Of a stretch of 64,000 nucleotides of DNA, positions 43,075 through 52,761 are shown one piece after another. Under the pieces are notes generated by a model. The model did no database searches, was not told the origin of the DNA, and saw nothing but the letters and a program-made list of their open reading frames with translations. The stretch lies in assembly GCA_019510435.1 (NCBI GenBank), contig JAEKKJ010000006.1:124001-188000 (forward strand). Direction: 5' to 3'. The position numbers and the translations under genes are program-made. Each line of letters starts with the position of its first letter. Position 1 is the first letter of the stretch. The stretch comes from Caulobacterales bacterium. Its GTDB lineage: Bacteria; Pseudomonadota; Alphaproteobacteria; Caulobacterales; Caulobacteraceae.

Positions 43075-43527
43075 ATGGAGATCAACGGCGTCGCGCACAC
43101 CTTCATCACCGCGGGCGACTTCGAGGCCTCGGTCGCCTTCTATCGCCAGCTGCTGCCCTTCCTGGGCCTGAAGGAGGTCGCCGACACGGCGGACACCTAC
43201 TACTGCGTGGGCGGGCGCACCGGCTTCGGCATCCGGCGGCCAAAGCCGGAGCACCGGGGCGAGCGGTTCGAACAGTTCCGGGTCGGCCTGCACCACCACT
43301 GCTGGCGCGCGCGGGAGCGCGAGGATATCGATGCGCTACACGCCTTCCTGCAGCAGATCGGCGCGCGCATCGTCCACGGCCCGCAGGACGACGCCTATGC
43401 GCCCGGCTACTACTCGGTGCTGTTCGAGGACCCCGACGGCATCCGGCTGGAGGTCAACCACGTGCCCGGCCGCGGCGTCTTCGACACGCCGAGCGGACGG
43501 GTCCAGGCGAGCCTGGACGATCGCTGA
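43075..43527 (+). CDS. VOC superfamily (glyoxalase-like) protein
   Basis: A 150-aa protein of two beta-alpha-beta-beta-beta units (INGVAHTFITAGDFEASVAFYRQ..., then HHHCWRARERED...). Candidate metal ligands are His8, the HHH cluster and the Glu in DGIRLEVNH. The family ranges from glyoxalases to resistance proteins, and the substrate cannot be told. It is divergent from the ArsR-AHSA1 pair and could be part of the same small regulon. Confidence 0.87.
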   Translation: MEINGVAHTFITAGDFEASVAFYRQLLPFLGLKEVADTADTYYCVGGRTGFGIRRPKPEHRGERFEQFRVGLHHHCWRAREREDIDALHAFLQQIGARIVHGPQDDAYAPGYYSVLFEDPDGIRLEVNHVPGRGVFDTPSGRVQASLDDR

Positions 43528-43558
43528 GCGGCCTTCCGAACGCGCGTTCCCGGCCCGC

Positions 43559-44227
43559 CTAGAAGGGCAGGACGTTCCGCTTCCGCGTGTAGGACAGGTA
43601 CCCGACGTTGGCGCCCAGCCGCAGGCCCACGCCGGCGCGGATCGGGGCCAGGGTGATCCCGTTGGCCCGCTGGTAGTTCACGCCCAGGCCGCCGACGAGA
43701 TAGGCCGAGCCCTCCACGCCGGGGAAGCGCTGGAAGATCGCATCGGGGACTTCGAGGTCGTAGCAGAGGGTGAAGACGCGGCTGGCGTTGCCGCCCCAGT
43801 CGAAGCCGGCCGACGGCCCCTGCCAGAACACCTCGATCGGCTGGCGGCCCTTCATATAGAGCAGGCCGCGGCCATAGCGGGCGCCCAGGACGAACGATCC
43901 TGAGCCCTCCTCGCCGGCGATATAGGCGGTGGGCCGGCCGTTGTTCTGGAACAGCTTCTCCACCGCCCCGCCCGCGCTCTCGGCGGTCACGCCCAGGAAG
44001 TCGGAGACGTTGTTGACGATCTCGTCCTGGCTGTAGGTGGAGGGGCCGTTGGACGGATAGGCGGGCTGGCTGTTGGGCGGCGGCAGGTCGCGCGGCCCGG
44101 CGTCCCGCGGCGGCGGCGGCGCGGCCGGGGGCAGGTCGCGCGGCGGCGGATCCCGCGGCTGCGCGCCGGCGACGCCGGCGGCGCCCAGGCTCACCAGGCC
44201 CGAAACGATCAGGGTGCGACGGTCCAT
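43559..44227 (-). CDS. DUF1134 family exported protein
   Basis: A 222-aa protein with a signal peptide (MDRRTLIVSGLVSLGAAGVA), a Pro-rich linker (residues about 25-60) and a DUF1134 domain (YSQDEIVNNVSDFLGVTAES, YIAGEEGSGSFVLGARYGRG, GVGLRLGANVGYLSYTRKR). The family is restricted mainly to Alphaproteobacteria and is of unknown function, presumably periplasmic or outer-membrane associated. Converges with the VOC gene. Confidence 0.9.
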   Translation of the reverse strand: MDRRTLIVSGLVSLGAAGVAGAQPRDPPPRDLPPAAPPPPRDAGPRDLPPPNSQPAYPSNGPSTYSQDEIVNNVSDFLGVTAESAGGAVEKLFQNNGRPTAYIAGEEGSGSFVLGARYGRGLLYMKGRQPIEVFWQGPSAGFDWGGNASRVFTLCYDLEVPDAIFQRFPGVEGSAYLVGGLGVNYQRANGITLAPIRAGVGLRLGANVGYLSYTRKRNVLPF

Positions 44228-44359
44228 GGGCGCTTCTGCCTCCGATTGCGCGATTCAACCCGCCCAGGCCGCTGGGATGCCGGAGGTCGCCTTAACGGGC
44301 GATTAACCACGCTCCGCGGCGACAAGGTGGCGGCTGGGGATATCCGTGTCGATCTCTTC

Positions 44360-44510
44360 CCCCCTCTATCTTCCCCCTCTGGGGGAAGCGGCCCGAATTG
44401 CGAAGCAAGAGGGTCGATGGGGGAAGTTGCCCGGACACCTCCCCCATTGTCGCCCGTTCCTGCGGAACATCGGCGACATTTCCCCCGCGAGCGGGGGAAG
44501 GCGAGCGACT
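44360..44510. repeat. Intergenic hairpin cluster upstream of lepA
   Basis: The 330-bp gap 44228-44557 contains several C/G-run hairpins: TTCCCCCTCTGGGGGAA and TTTCCCCCGCGAGCGGGGGAA, separated by GGGGGAAGTTGCCCGG and CACCTCCCCCATT. The whole is a composite inverted repeat of the same general style as 6983-7105. Nothing else is seen in the gap apart from the expected lepA promoter and signal-peptide gene start. Confidence 0.6.
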
Positions 44511-44557
44511 TAGGGCCACCTAGGTTGCGGTGCGGAATGTGCTAGAGGGGCGCCGAC

Positions 44558-46363
<1,806 letters not shown>

Positions 46364-46370
46364 GCGCGCG

Positions 46371-46712
46371 CTATTCCAGGACCCGCCGCCAGACTCCGTC
46401 GACACGTTCCTTCAGCGCCGGGTCGCCCGAAGCGTCGCGCCCGACCACAGCGACGACATGCGTCCAACGGCTGCCGTCGGTTTCCTCGCAAAGCACACGG
46501 TATGGTCGTCCGGTCTGCAGGCGCCTCCTCCTACCCGCGTAGTCTTCCCCTGGACCGCCGACCCACATCCGGCGCAGCGCGACCATGCGCTGGCCCCGCA
46601 CCTTCAAGAAACTTTCGATAGCCGCGACGTCCCGCGGTGGGATCGGCGCGATCATTCGGTAGGCCATAGGAGCGAACACAGCGACCAGGCCGACGATAAT
46701 TAGCGCGTTCAA
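46371..46712 (-). CDS. Small membrane-anchored protein of unknown function
   Basis: A 113-aa protein with an N-terminal hydrophobic helix (LNALIIVGLVAVFAPMAYRM) followed by a soluble basic region containing GRPYRVLCEETDGSRWTHVV. I chose the TTG at 46712 because AGGGGGAG sits 5 nt upstream; the frame extends seven codons further but without a better site. No family recognised. Converges on lepA with a 7-bp gap. Confidence 0.6.
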   Translation of the reverse strand: MNALIIVGLVAVFAPMAYRMIAPIPPRDVAAIESFLKVRGQRMVALRRMWVGGPGEDYAGRRRRLQTGRPYRVLCEETDGSRWTHVVAVVGRDASGDPALKERVDGVWRRVLE

Positions 46713-46816
46713 CCTAGCTCCCCCTACGGCCACTCTCAGCCACTGACCTCATAGTGGGCCAGTTTGCCGCCTTCCCTGGCGAGTTCAATCGACATGCGGC
46801 GGGCGGGCTGGAAGAT

Positions 46817-46913
46817 GACCACGAACCACACGAACCACACGAACAGGGTGGCCTGGCCGGCTTCGCGGCGGCGCATTTCGACCCCGTTCGTGTGGTTCGT
46901 GTGGTTCGTGGTC
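46817..46913. repeat. Inverted repeat of tandem CGAACCACA units
   Basis: Two perfect 28-nt arms, 46817-46844 and 46886-46913, are exact reverse complements, separated by 41 nt. Each arm contains three consecutive copies of the motif ACGAACCAC (or its complement GTGGTTCGT). Lies in the 326-bp gap between the membrane-protein gene and the P450 gene; the rest of the gap shows only the P450 leader. Confidence 0.85.
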
Positions 46914-47038
46914 GAATAGACGGAGCCTCCGCTGCCGCGCAGCCTCAGAAGGCCCGCGTTCGCCGCGAAGCTTCGCTTGCTTCCCAGGGCCCGAGGCGTA
47001 CCGTTCGCCAAAAGAACAACGGTAGCTGGGAGGATGCG

Positions 47039-48283
47039 ATGGACGGCAATGCTGCGCCGAAGGTCGGCGCCGAGGTCTGGTCGCTGCCGCTGGAGACGCT
47101 GGACCCCAGCCAGGCCGGGCTGTTCCAGAGCGGAGCGCACCACGAGTGGTTCCGCCGCCTGCGCCAGGACGCCCCCGTCCACTACACCCCGCAGAGCGCG
47201 TTCGGCCCGTACTGGTCGATCACCCGCTTCGACGACATCGTGGCGGTCGATACGAACCACGAGGCCTTCTCGTCCGACCGGGACATCGTCATCGGCGACA
47301 ACCCGGCCGGTTTCGCCCCGCCGATGTTCATCGCCATGGATCCCCCGCGGCACGACCAGCAGCGCAAGGTGGTCTCGCCCGCCGTGGCGCCGCGGCGGCT
47401 GGCGGACCTGGAGGTGCTGATCCGTCAGCGCGTCGGCGCGATCCTGGACGAACTGCCGGTCGGCGAGACCTTCAACTGGGTCGACCGTGTCTCCATCGAG
47501 CTCACCACCCAGATGCTGGCGACGCTGTTCGACTTCCCGTGGGAGGACCGCCGGCTGCTGCCCTACTGGTCGGACGTGACCACCGCCTCGGAGACCGTCG
47601 GCGTTCCGGCGGACATGGCGGAGCGGGAGCGGGTGCTGGGCGAGTGCCTGGCCTATTTCACGCGGCTGTGGCGCGAACGGGCGGCCCAGCCGGCCAAGTT
47701 CGACTTCATCTCGCTCCTGGCGCACGATCCGCAGACCGCCGGCATGGTCGATAATCCCATGGAATTCCTGGGAAACTTGATGCTCCTGATCGTGGGCGGC
47801 AACGACACCACCCGCAACTCGATCACCGGCGGGGTGCTGGCGCTGAACCTGTTCCCGGCCGAGTACGACAAGCTGAAGGCCGACCCCTCCCTCGTCCCGG
47901 CCATGGTCCCCGAGATCATCCGGTGGCAGACGCCGCTCGCGCACATGCGGCGCACCGCCAGCCGCGATGTCGAGTTCGGCGGCAAGACCATCCGCAAGGG
48001 CGAGCGGGTGGTCATGTGGTACGTCTCCGGCAACCGCGACGAGACCGTGATCGCCGAGCCGGAGCTCTTCCAGATCGATCGTGACCGCCCCCGACACCAT
48101 TTGTCCTTTGGTTTTGGCATCCATCGCTGCATGGGCAACCGCGTCGCCGAGCTGCAGCTGAAGATCGTCTGGGAGGAGATCCTCAAGCGCTTCCGCCATG
48201 TGGAGGTGGTGGGCCAACCGGTACGGGTGCTCTCGAACTTTGTGCAAGGGTATTCGGACCTGCCGGTGCGCCTGCACGCCTGA
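47039..48283 (+). CDS. Cytochrome P450, CYP153-like alkane hydroxylase
   Basis: A 414-aa soluble P450. Haem-binding motif FGFGIHRCMGNRVAELQL with the Cys thiolate; I-helix GGNDTTRNS; ExxR helix VPEIIRWQTPLAHMRRTA. The residues around the Cys and the LAHMRRTA stretch are characteristic of CYP153 enzymes, which hydroxylate medium-chain alkanes or fatty acids at the terminal carbon. The ATG at 47039 follows GGGAGGATGCG. Electron-transfer partners (ferredoxin and its reductase), usually adjacent, are absent here, so it must use distant ones. Confidence 0.9.
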   Translation: MDGNAAPKVGAEVWSLPLETLDPSQAGLFQSGAHHEWFRRLRQDAPVHYTPQSAFGPYWSITRFDDIVAVDTNHEAFSSDRDIVIGDNPAGFAPPMFIAMDPPRHDQQRKVVSPAVAPRRLADLEVLIRQRVGAILDELPVGETFNWVDRVSIELTTQMLATLFDFPWEDRRLLPYWSDVTTASETVGVPADMAERERVLGECLAYFTRLWRERAAQPAKFDFISLLAHDPQTAGMVDNPMEFLGNLMLLIVGGNDTTRNSITGGVLALNLFPAEYDKLKADPSLVPAMVPEIIRWQTPLAHMRRTASRDVEFGGKTIRKGERVVMWYVSGNRDETVIAEPELFQIDRDRPRHHLSFGFGIHRCMGNRVAELQLKIVWEEILKRFRHVEVVGQPVRVLSNFVQGYSDLPVRLHA

Positions 48284-48388
48284 GGCGGCCCGAGCCTGAT
48301 CCGCAGACCGAGGCGCGTCTCAGAGCGAGCCTCCGGCTGGCGCGCCGGCCCAATGCGCCCTATGCCGGCGCGACACAGGGGTGGCGCG

Positions 48389-48691
48389 ATGAGCGGCGAA
48401 GACTTCGTCTATGACGAGACGACGGGCGAGTGGGTCAGTGCGGCGCAGGCGGCTGCGAACGCGGCCGCAGCGACCCAGGTCGAGGTGCGCGACGCCATGG
48501 GCAACCTGCTGGCCGACGGCGATCGGGTGAGCCTGGTCAAGGACCTGAAGGTCAAGGGCGCCGGCCAGACCCTGAAGCGCGGGACGGTGATTCCCTCGAT
48601 CCGGCTGACCGGCGATCCCCAGGAGATCGACTGCCGCTACGAGGGCATCAAGGGCCTGGTGCTGCGCGCCGAGTTCGTGCGCAAGGCCTAG
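48389..48691 (+). CDS. PhnA-like domain protein without zinc ribbon
   Basis: A 100-aa protein whose C-terminal 60 residues match the PhnA/YjdM domain: GNLLADGDRVSLVKDLKVKG, AGQTLKRGTVIPSIRLTGDP, EIDCRYEGIKGLVLRAEFV. The usual N-terminal CxxC zinc ribbon is replaced by a short acidic region (EDFVYDETTGEWVSAAQAA). The name phosphonate protein is historical; the function is unknown. Start ATG at 48389, with AGGGGTGGCG upstream. Confidence 0.85.
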   Translation: MSGEDFVYDETTGEWVSAAQAAANAAAATQVEVRDAMGNLLADGDRVSLVKDLKVKGAGQTLKRGTVIPSIRLTGDPQEIDCRYEGIKGLVLRAEFVRKA

Positions 48692-48715
48692 CGCGGCGAT
48701 CGCGAGCCCGTGGCT

Positions 48716-48834
48716 CCTAGAGCACGATGACTTTTGTCGGAATCGACAAAGTCTGAACCGTGCTCGTCGACTAAAAGTGGCGAGCCTGTTCTTCCCGCTT
48801 TGATGGTTCCATCAAAGCGGGACAGGCTCTAGAG
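48716..48834. repeat. Dispersed intergenic repeat, copy A
   Basis: About 119 bp bordered by CTAGAGCACG and GGCTCTAGAG. Contains a hairpin CTTTTGTCGG-AAT-CGACAAAG at 48731-48751 and a longer 14-bp perfect stem at 48793-48822 (TCCCGCTTTGATGG / CCATCAAAGCGGGA, 2-nt spacer), nested within GAGCCTG ... CAGGCTC. A diverged second copy lies at 52762-52859. Its right border supplies the stop codon of the adjacent minus-strand gene. Confidence 0.8.
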
Positions 48835-49035
48835 CTGGTTGAATTCCCCGCAGCGGCACTTGATCACCAGGTCCGCCAGGAACGAGCGGTCCTCCGCGGA
48901 GAAGATGGTCTCGTCGCAGGCGCCGCAGACGAAGCGCAGCGCATGCTCGTCGGCGCCACCGGAGGCGCCCGCGTCCACCAGGGTGCGGCGGCCGACGAAG
49001 AGGCCGGGGAAGGTGCGCATCGAGACGGGCAGCAT
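48829..49035 (-). CDS. Small zinc-ribbon-like protein
   Basis: A 68-aa protein: MRTFPGLFVGRRTLVDAGAS, then FVCGACDETIFSAEDRS and LADLVIKCRCGEFNQL. The cysteines (CGAC ... CRC) look like a zinc knuckle. The ATG at 49035 follows GGAGC. Its TAG stop at 48829-48831 falls in the border of the dispersed repeat, so the natural C-terminus may have been altered by the insertion. Not assigned to a family. Confidence 0.65.
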   Translation of the reverse strand: MLPVSMRTFPGLFVGRRTLVDAGASGGADEHALRFVCGACDETIFSAEDRSFLADLVIKCRCGEFNQL

Positions 49036-49151
49036 CGGGGTTGCTCCAAACTGGGTCAGGCGAGGTCGGCTGGCCTTGTGCAGTGCAAAAACTGTTCTGC
49101 CCGAGTTATGTTGCAATGCAATGGCAAAAGCGCCCAGACGGCCGCAATCCC

Positions 49152-50444
49152 TTAGTCTGCAACGGATCGCGGCGCCACATGATCAACGTCGGCGCGTCCA
49201 TACTTGAGGCCGACGACCAGCGCGGCCAGAGCGATCGCCGAGACGACGCCGGCGAAGATCGCGTCGGCGGTCTTGGCGCCCAGCGACTGGGCCAGGGCGC
49301 CGCAGCCGATGATCGGCAGGGCGTTGCCCAAGAAGCCGCAGATGAAATAGGCCGAGACCATCTCGGCCCGGCGCGCCGGCGGCGCCAGGCGGTTGGTCAC
49401 CTCCATCCCGCCGCGATAGCCGAGCGCTGCGGCGACGCCGCAGACGGTCGTGCCGGCCAGGAACACCGGCAGCGACCCCAGGCGCTGGCCCGCCACCAGC
49501 AGGGCCAGGCCCAGCGGGGTCAGGCAGAGGCCCGTCAGCATGGCCGGGCGCGGCCGCGCCGTACGTGTGGCCAGGATGGTGAGCGCCGCGGTCACCAGCA
49601 GCTCGGAGACCGTGAGGCCCGCCAGCGCTCGGTTGGCGATGTGCAGGTCGTCGGCGATGGTCGTGGGCCCCAGGGCGGCGAAGAAACCCACCAGGGCCAT
49701 GGCCGAGAACACCGTGCAGGCCGGCGCCACGAAGGGCAGGCGCACCTCCGCCGGCACGCCCAGCCGTGGCCGCAGCGAGAGCATGGGCGGCCCGTCCCGC
49801 CTCAGGGTCTCGCGGGCGGCCAGGACCGCCAGCGCCACCGCTGCGATCAGGACCAGATAGGCCACGAAGGGCAGGCGCAGAGGGTGCGGCGCGTACTGGA
49901 CAAGGACGCCGGCCAGCACCGGGCCGATGGCCAGGCCGGCGAAGTTGAAGCTGGTCATGGCGCTGGCGGCCAGGGCGCGCCGGGCGGCGGGCGTCGCCTC
50001 GGTGATCCAGGCGGTGGCGGCCCCGGCGCCCAGGCCCACTGCGCAGCCCGAGAGGATGCGGCCCGCGAACAGCCAGGCGGGCGATGGCGCGGCCAGGAAG
50101 AGCCCGGTGCTGACCGCGGCCAGCGCCAGGCCCGCCAGCACGATCGGCCGCCGCCCCAGCTGGTCGGAGAGCCGGCCCAGGAAGAGCAGCGCCGTGAGGT
50201 TGCCGATCACATAGACTGCGTAGAGCAGGACACCGCCCAGGGGCGACAGCCCATAGGCCTGGCGATAGAGGCCGTAGAGCGGCGTCAGCAGGGTGGAGCC
50301 CATGAAGAGCACGGCCACCACCAGCCCGCCGGAAATGCGGGCGCGGGCGAAGGGCGCTGCGGCGGCGGGCGACGGATTCGCCGCCGCTGCGCAGGATGCG
50401 GGCAGGGTGTCGGCCGCGGCGAAGCGGCTGGTGCGCTGGTCCAT
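49152..50444 (-). CDS. MFS transporter
   Basis: A 430-aa major-facilitator protein with about twelve helices. The motif-A segment is FLGRLSDQLGRRPIVLAGLA, and the N-terminal 35 residues form a long hydrophilic extension. A second motif-like region is GYRGGMEVTNRLAPPARRAE in the C-terminal half. Probably a proton-driven efflux or uptake pump; substrate unknown. Upstream of the start is a 138-bp gap with no gene. Confidence 0.88.
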   Translation of the reverse strand: MDQRTSRFAAADTLPASCAAAANPSPAAAAPFARARISGGLVVAVLFMGSTLLTPLYGLYRQAYGLSPLGGVLLYAVYVIGNLTALLFLGRLSDQLGRRPIVLAGLALAAVSTGLFLAAPSPAWLFAGRILSGCAVGLGAGAATAWITEATPAARRALAASAMTSFNFAGLAIGPVLAGVLVQYAPHPLRLPFVAYLVLIAAVALAVLAARETLRRDGPPMLSLRPRLGVPAEVRLPFVAPACTVFSAMALVGFFAALGPTTIADDLHIANRALAGLTVSELLVTAALTILATRTARPRPAMLTGLCLTPLGLALLVAGQRLGSLPVFLAGTTVCGVAAALGYRGGMEVTNRLAPPARRAEMVSAYFICGFLGNALPIIGCGALAQSLGAKTADAIFAGVVSAIALAALVVGLKYGRADVDHVAPRSVAD

Positions 50445-50582
50445 CTGGCTCTGCCTTTGATTAGGCGCCGGCGGGCGCGGTGGCGGAGGCTCGGCGCAGG
50501 CCGATGGGAGCGGCGAGCCGAGGTCTCCTAGATGGGCGACACAACCGCCGGTCTCCAGGGGTGGTCTCGCGCCGACCTTTCG

Positions 50583-50993
50583 CTACGGATCGAAAGGTCG
50601 TAGCCGCCGCCCGGGCGGGACCAGGATCCAGAGTCCGATGACATAGGCGAAGACCACCAGGTAGGCGGCCGTGAAGACCCACAGGGGCAGCGGCCAGAAC
50701 ACCAGGCGGTTCACCCAGCGCATGATCAGCGGGTCGCGCGCCCCGCCGCCGGTCAGGGCGTCCTGCCAGTCGGTGAGGAAGCAGGCCCGGCCCAGCGCCG
50801 CCTGCAGCGCCACCACCGCGAGCGCCGCCAGGTGCAGCGCCCGCCACCAGAAGATCCGCACCCATCGCCAGCTCAGCGCCGCGCCCAGCGGCACGGCGAC
50901 GAGGCCGAAGAGGTTGAAGGCGATGATGGCCAGGTGGACCGCCAGCACGATCTGGCCCAGGAGCGCCGCCGGCATGTCAGGCCCCGCCGCCAT
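50583..50993 (-). CDS. DUF2784 membrane protein
   Basis: A 136-aa four-helix inner-membrane protein with the DUF2784 pattern (AVHLAIIAFNLFGLVAVPLG, WWRALHLAALAVVALQAALG, CFLTDWQDALTGG). Function unknown. Start at the first ATG (50993), although MPAALLG six codons in is also possible because no strong ribosome-binding site decides it. Divergent from the Mut7-C gene with a 55-bp gap. Confidence 0.85.
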   Translation of the reverse strand: MAAGPDMPAALLGQIVLAVHLAIIAFNLFGLVAVPLGAALSWRWVRIFWWRALHLAALAVVALQAALGRACFLTDWQDALTGGGARDPLIMRWVNRLVFWPLPLWVFTAAYLVVFAYVIGLWILVPPGRRLRPFDP

Positions 50994-51048
50994 GGGCCGC
51001 GACGCGCCGGAGCGGGAACGCTATCCTGGCGCAGGGACTTGCAAAGCC

Positions 51049-51522
51049 ATGCGTTTTCTCTGCGACGAGATGCTGGTGCGCCTGGCGCGGCTGCTGCGGG
51101 CCGCGGGGTACGACACCTACCTGGCCGCCGGCGGCGAGGACGACGCGGACCTGATCAAGACCGCGCGCCGGGAGGGCCGCATCCTGGTGACCCGCGACAA
51201 GCGCCTGGCGGCCGCGGCGGATGAGTCGGTGCTGGTGAAGGGGTTCGGCGTCGAAGCCGAGGCGCATAGCCTGTCGCGCGCTGTGGTCCTGGACTGGGAA
51301 TACGCGCCCTTCACCCGCTGCGTCATGGACAACGCCCACCTGCGCGAGGCGACGGCTGAGGAGGTGGACAAGCTGCCGGAGAGGGTGCGGTCGATGCCCG
51401 GCCCCTTCCGCATCTGCCCGTCCTGCGGCCGCGCCTACTGGCCCGGCAGCCACGTTCGGCGCATGGAGGCGCGGCTGCACGAGCTGGCGCGCGACGCCGC
51501 CGCAATCCCGCCGCAAGCTTGA
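51049..51522 (+). CDS. Mut7-C RNase-domain protein
   Basis: A 157-aa protein of the Mut7-C family: N-terminal PIN-like acidic residues (FLCDEMLVRLARLLRAAGYD, DDADLIKTARREGRILVTRD) and a C-terminal zinc ribbon (FRICPSCGRAYWPGSHVRRM). Homologues form the 3' RNase domain of animal Mut-7 and bacterial PIN-like RNases. No antitoxin gene lies beside it, so a plain RNA-processing role is more likely than a toxin role. Confidence 0.88.
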   Translation: MRFLCDEMLVRLARLLRAAGYDTYLAAGGEDDADLIKTARREGRILVTRDKRLAAAADESVLVKGFGVEAEAHSLSRAVVLDWEYAPFTRCVMDNAHLREATAEEVDKLPERVRSMPGPFRICPSCGRAYWPGSHVRRMEARLHELARDAAAIPPQA

Positions 51523-51583
51523 CGATAACGCCGACGCAGCCGACCTGTCGGCCAGCATCGTCAAGAACCAGGGGTCAAGCCTC

Positions 51584-51721
51584 ATGCGCAAAATCATCGT
51601 CCTGGCCGCGGCCGCCGCCGCCCTGATGGTCTCCGCCTGCAACACCGTCGCCGGGGTGGGCCGCGACGTCCAGGCCGCCGGCCGCGCCGTCACCGGCACC
51701 GCGAACGACGCGAAGCACTAG
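51584..51721 (+). CDS. Entericidin-family lipoprotein
   Basis: A 45-aa protein, MRKIIVLAAAAAALMVSACN followed by TVAGVGRDVQAAGRAVTGTA and ending at TAG. The lipobox VSAC gives Cys19 as the lipidated residue, leaving a 27-residue mature peptide with the entericidin GxGRDVQAAG motif. Entericidins are small membrane lipoproteins linked to envelope stress. First of a run of tiny genes between 51.5 and 52.7 kb. Confidence 0.88.
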   Translation: MRKIIVLAAAAAALMVSACNTVAGVGRDVQAAGRAVTGTANDAKH

Positions 51722-51782
51722 CGGCGGAACAGGGCCCCGGGCGGGCGGGTTCGAATGTGATCCGCCATTCGAGGAGCCCGCC

Positions 51783-52004
51783 ATGTCCACCTCCAAACAT
51801 CCCGCGCCGGGCCGCGCGGTCCCGCCCCGCGACGACCTGGAGACCGATCCGGGCATCGGCGCCTCGCGCGGGACCACCATCGCCGGCGAGGATCCGCACA
51901 TCCTGCGCGAGGACGGCGAGAACACCGAGGAAGGCGATGTCGGCAACGACACCGACGCCGCCGGCAAGCCGACGCCTCTGGAACGCCACCGGACCAACCG
52001 CTGA
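51783..52004 (+). CDS. 73-aa acidic hydrophilic protein
   Basis: Starts at the ATG at 51783 after a perfect GAGGAG at 7 nt. No membrane segment; rich in Asp, Glu, Gly and Pro (RDDLETDPGIGASRGTTIAG, EDGENTEEGDVGNDTDAAGK). Low-complexity, probably disordered. No known family recognised. Its ribosome-binding site and codon use make it a real gene. Confidence 0.72.
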   Translation: MSTSKHPAPGRAVPPRDDLETDPGIGASRGTTIAGEDPHILREDGENTEEGDVGNDTDAAGKPTPLERHRTNR

Positions 52005-52091
52005 GCGGCCCGGACCTGAATTTCATCGGTTACGGAATTCGACGCGGCGAAACCGCGCGCAACCCTTCCGCCCGCGCGCACGAAGGCGCAT

Positions 52092-52496
52092 ATGGCCGCC
52101 ATGGTCGAGATCGCACATCCCTTGTGGCGCTCCATTGGGCGGGGTCTCGCGCACCGCTGCCCCAACTGCGGCAAGGGGCGGCTGTTCGGCCGCTACCTGA
52201 AGGTGGAGCCGACCTGCCGCACCTGTGGCCACGACCTGGCCCGCTATCCCGCCGACGACGGCCCGGCGTACCTCACGATCCTGCTGACCGGCCACCTGAT
52301 CGTGGCGCCCCTGCTGTTCTTCCCGATCGTCTGGCGCAGCCCGCCGCAATACTCCCTGCCGATCATTCTCTCGAGCCTGACCCTGCTGGTGCTCTCCCTC
52401 CTGCCGCGGGTGAAGGGTGGCTGGATCGGGCTGATGTACGCCCTGCAGGTGACGGGGCACGACGCCCAGCTGCACACCGCCGACTACGCCGACTGA
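52092..52496 (+). CDS. DUF983 family protein
   Basis: A 134-aa protein: an N-terminal zinc ribbon (RCPNCGKGRLFGRYLKVEPT, CRTCGHDLARYPADDGP) followed by two or three transmembrane helices (YLTILLTGHLIVAPLLFFPI, LPIILSSLTLLVLSLLPRV). This is the DUF983 layout, of unknown function. Start at 52092; a second ATG at 52101 is also possible. Confidence 0.9.
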   Translation: MAAMVEIAHPLWRSIGRGLAHRCPNCGKGRLFGRYLKVEPTCRTCGHDLARYPADDGPAYLTILLTGHLIVAPLLFFPIVWRSPPQYSLPIILSSLTLLVLSLLPRVKGGWIGLMYALQVTGHDAQLHTADYAD

Positions 52497-52572
52497 GCCT
52501 CCCGATTCGGAACTCCGCCTTGGCCGTGCACGTTCGCAGCGGTCAGGTCGGGGACGACACGAGGAGAGCCGC

Positions 52573-52731
52573 ATGTCCCTTGGGACCATACTCATCATCA
52601 TCCTGATCCTGGCGCTGATCGGCGCCCTGCCGAGCTGGGGCTATTCGCGCAGCTGGGGCTATTTCCCGAGCGGCGGCCTGGGCCTGGTGCTGGTGATCAT
52701 CATCGTCCTGGTCCTGATGGGACGGATATGA
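52573..52731 (+). CDS. DUF3309 family mini membrane protein
   Basis: A 52-aa protein with two hydrophobic helices around a Trp/Tyr-rich core: MSLGTILIIILILALIGALP, then SWGYSRSWGYFPSGG and a Val/Ile-rich helix ending MGRI. This is the DUF3309 pattern. The GAGGAG ribosome-binding site lies 6 nt before the ATG. Function unknown; commonly found in Proteobacteria with stress-related small genes. Confidence 0.9.
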   Translation: MSLGTILIIILILALIGALPSWGYSRSWGYFPSGGLGLVLVIIIVLVLMGRI

Positions 52732-52761
52732 CGCGCGGGCTTGGCGTCGCCTGACCTGAAC

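Noticed and set aside
46886..46913. GTTC-spaced motif resembling a LexA box in the inverted repeat
   Set aside because: Spacing between GTTC copies is 5 nt, not 7, and the motif is part of a symmetric repeat array.
48830..49116. Upstream extension of the zinc-ribbon-like gene to 49116
   Set aside because: The extra residues have no good ribosome-binding site, whereas the ATG at 49035 follows GGAGC.
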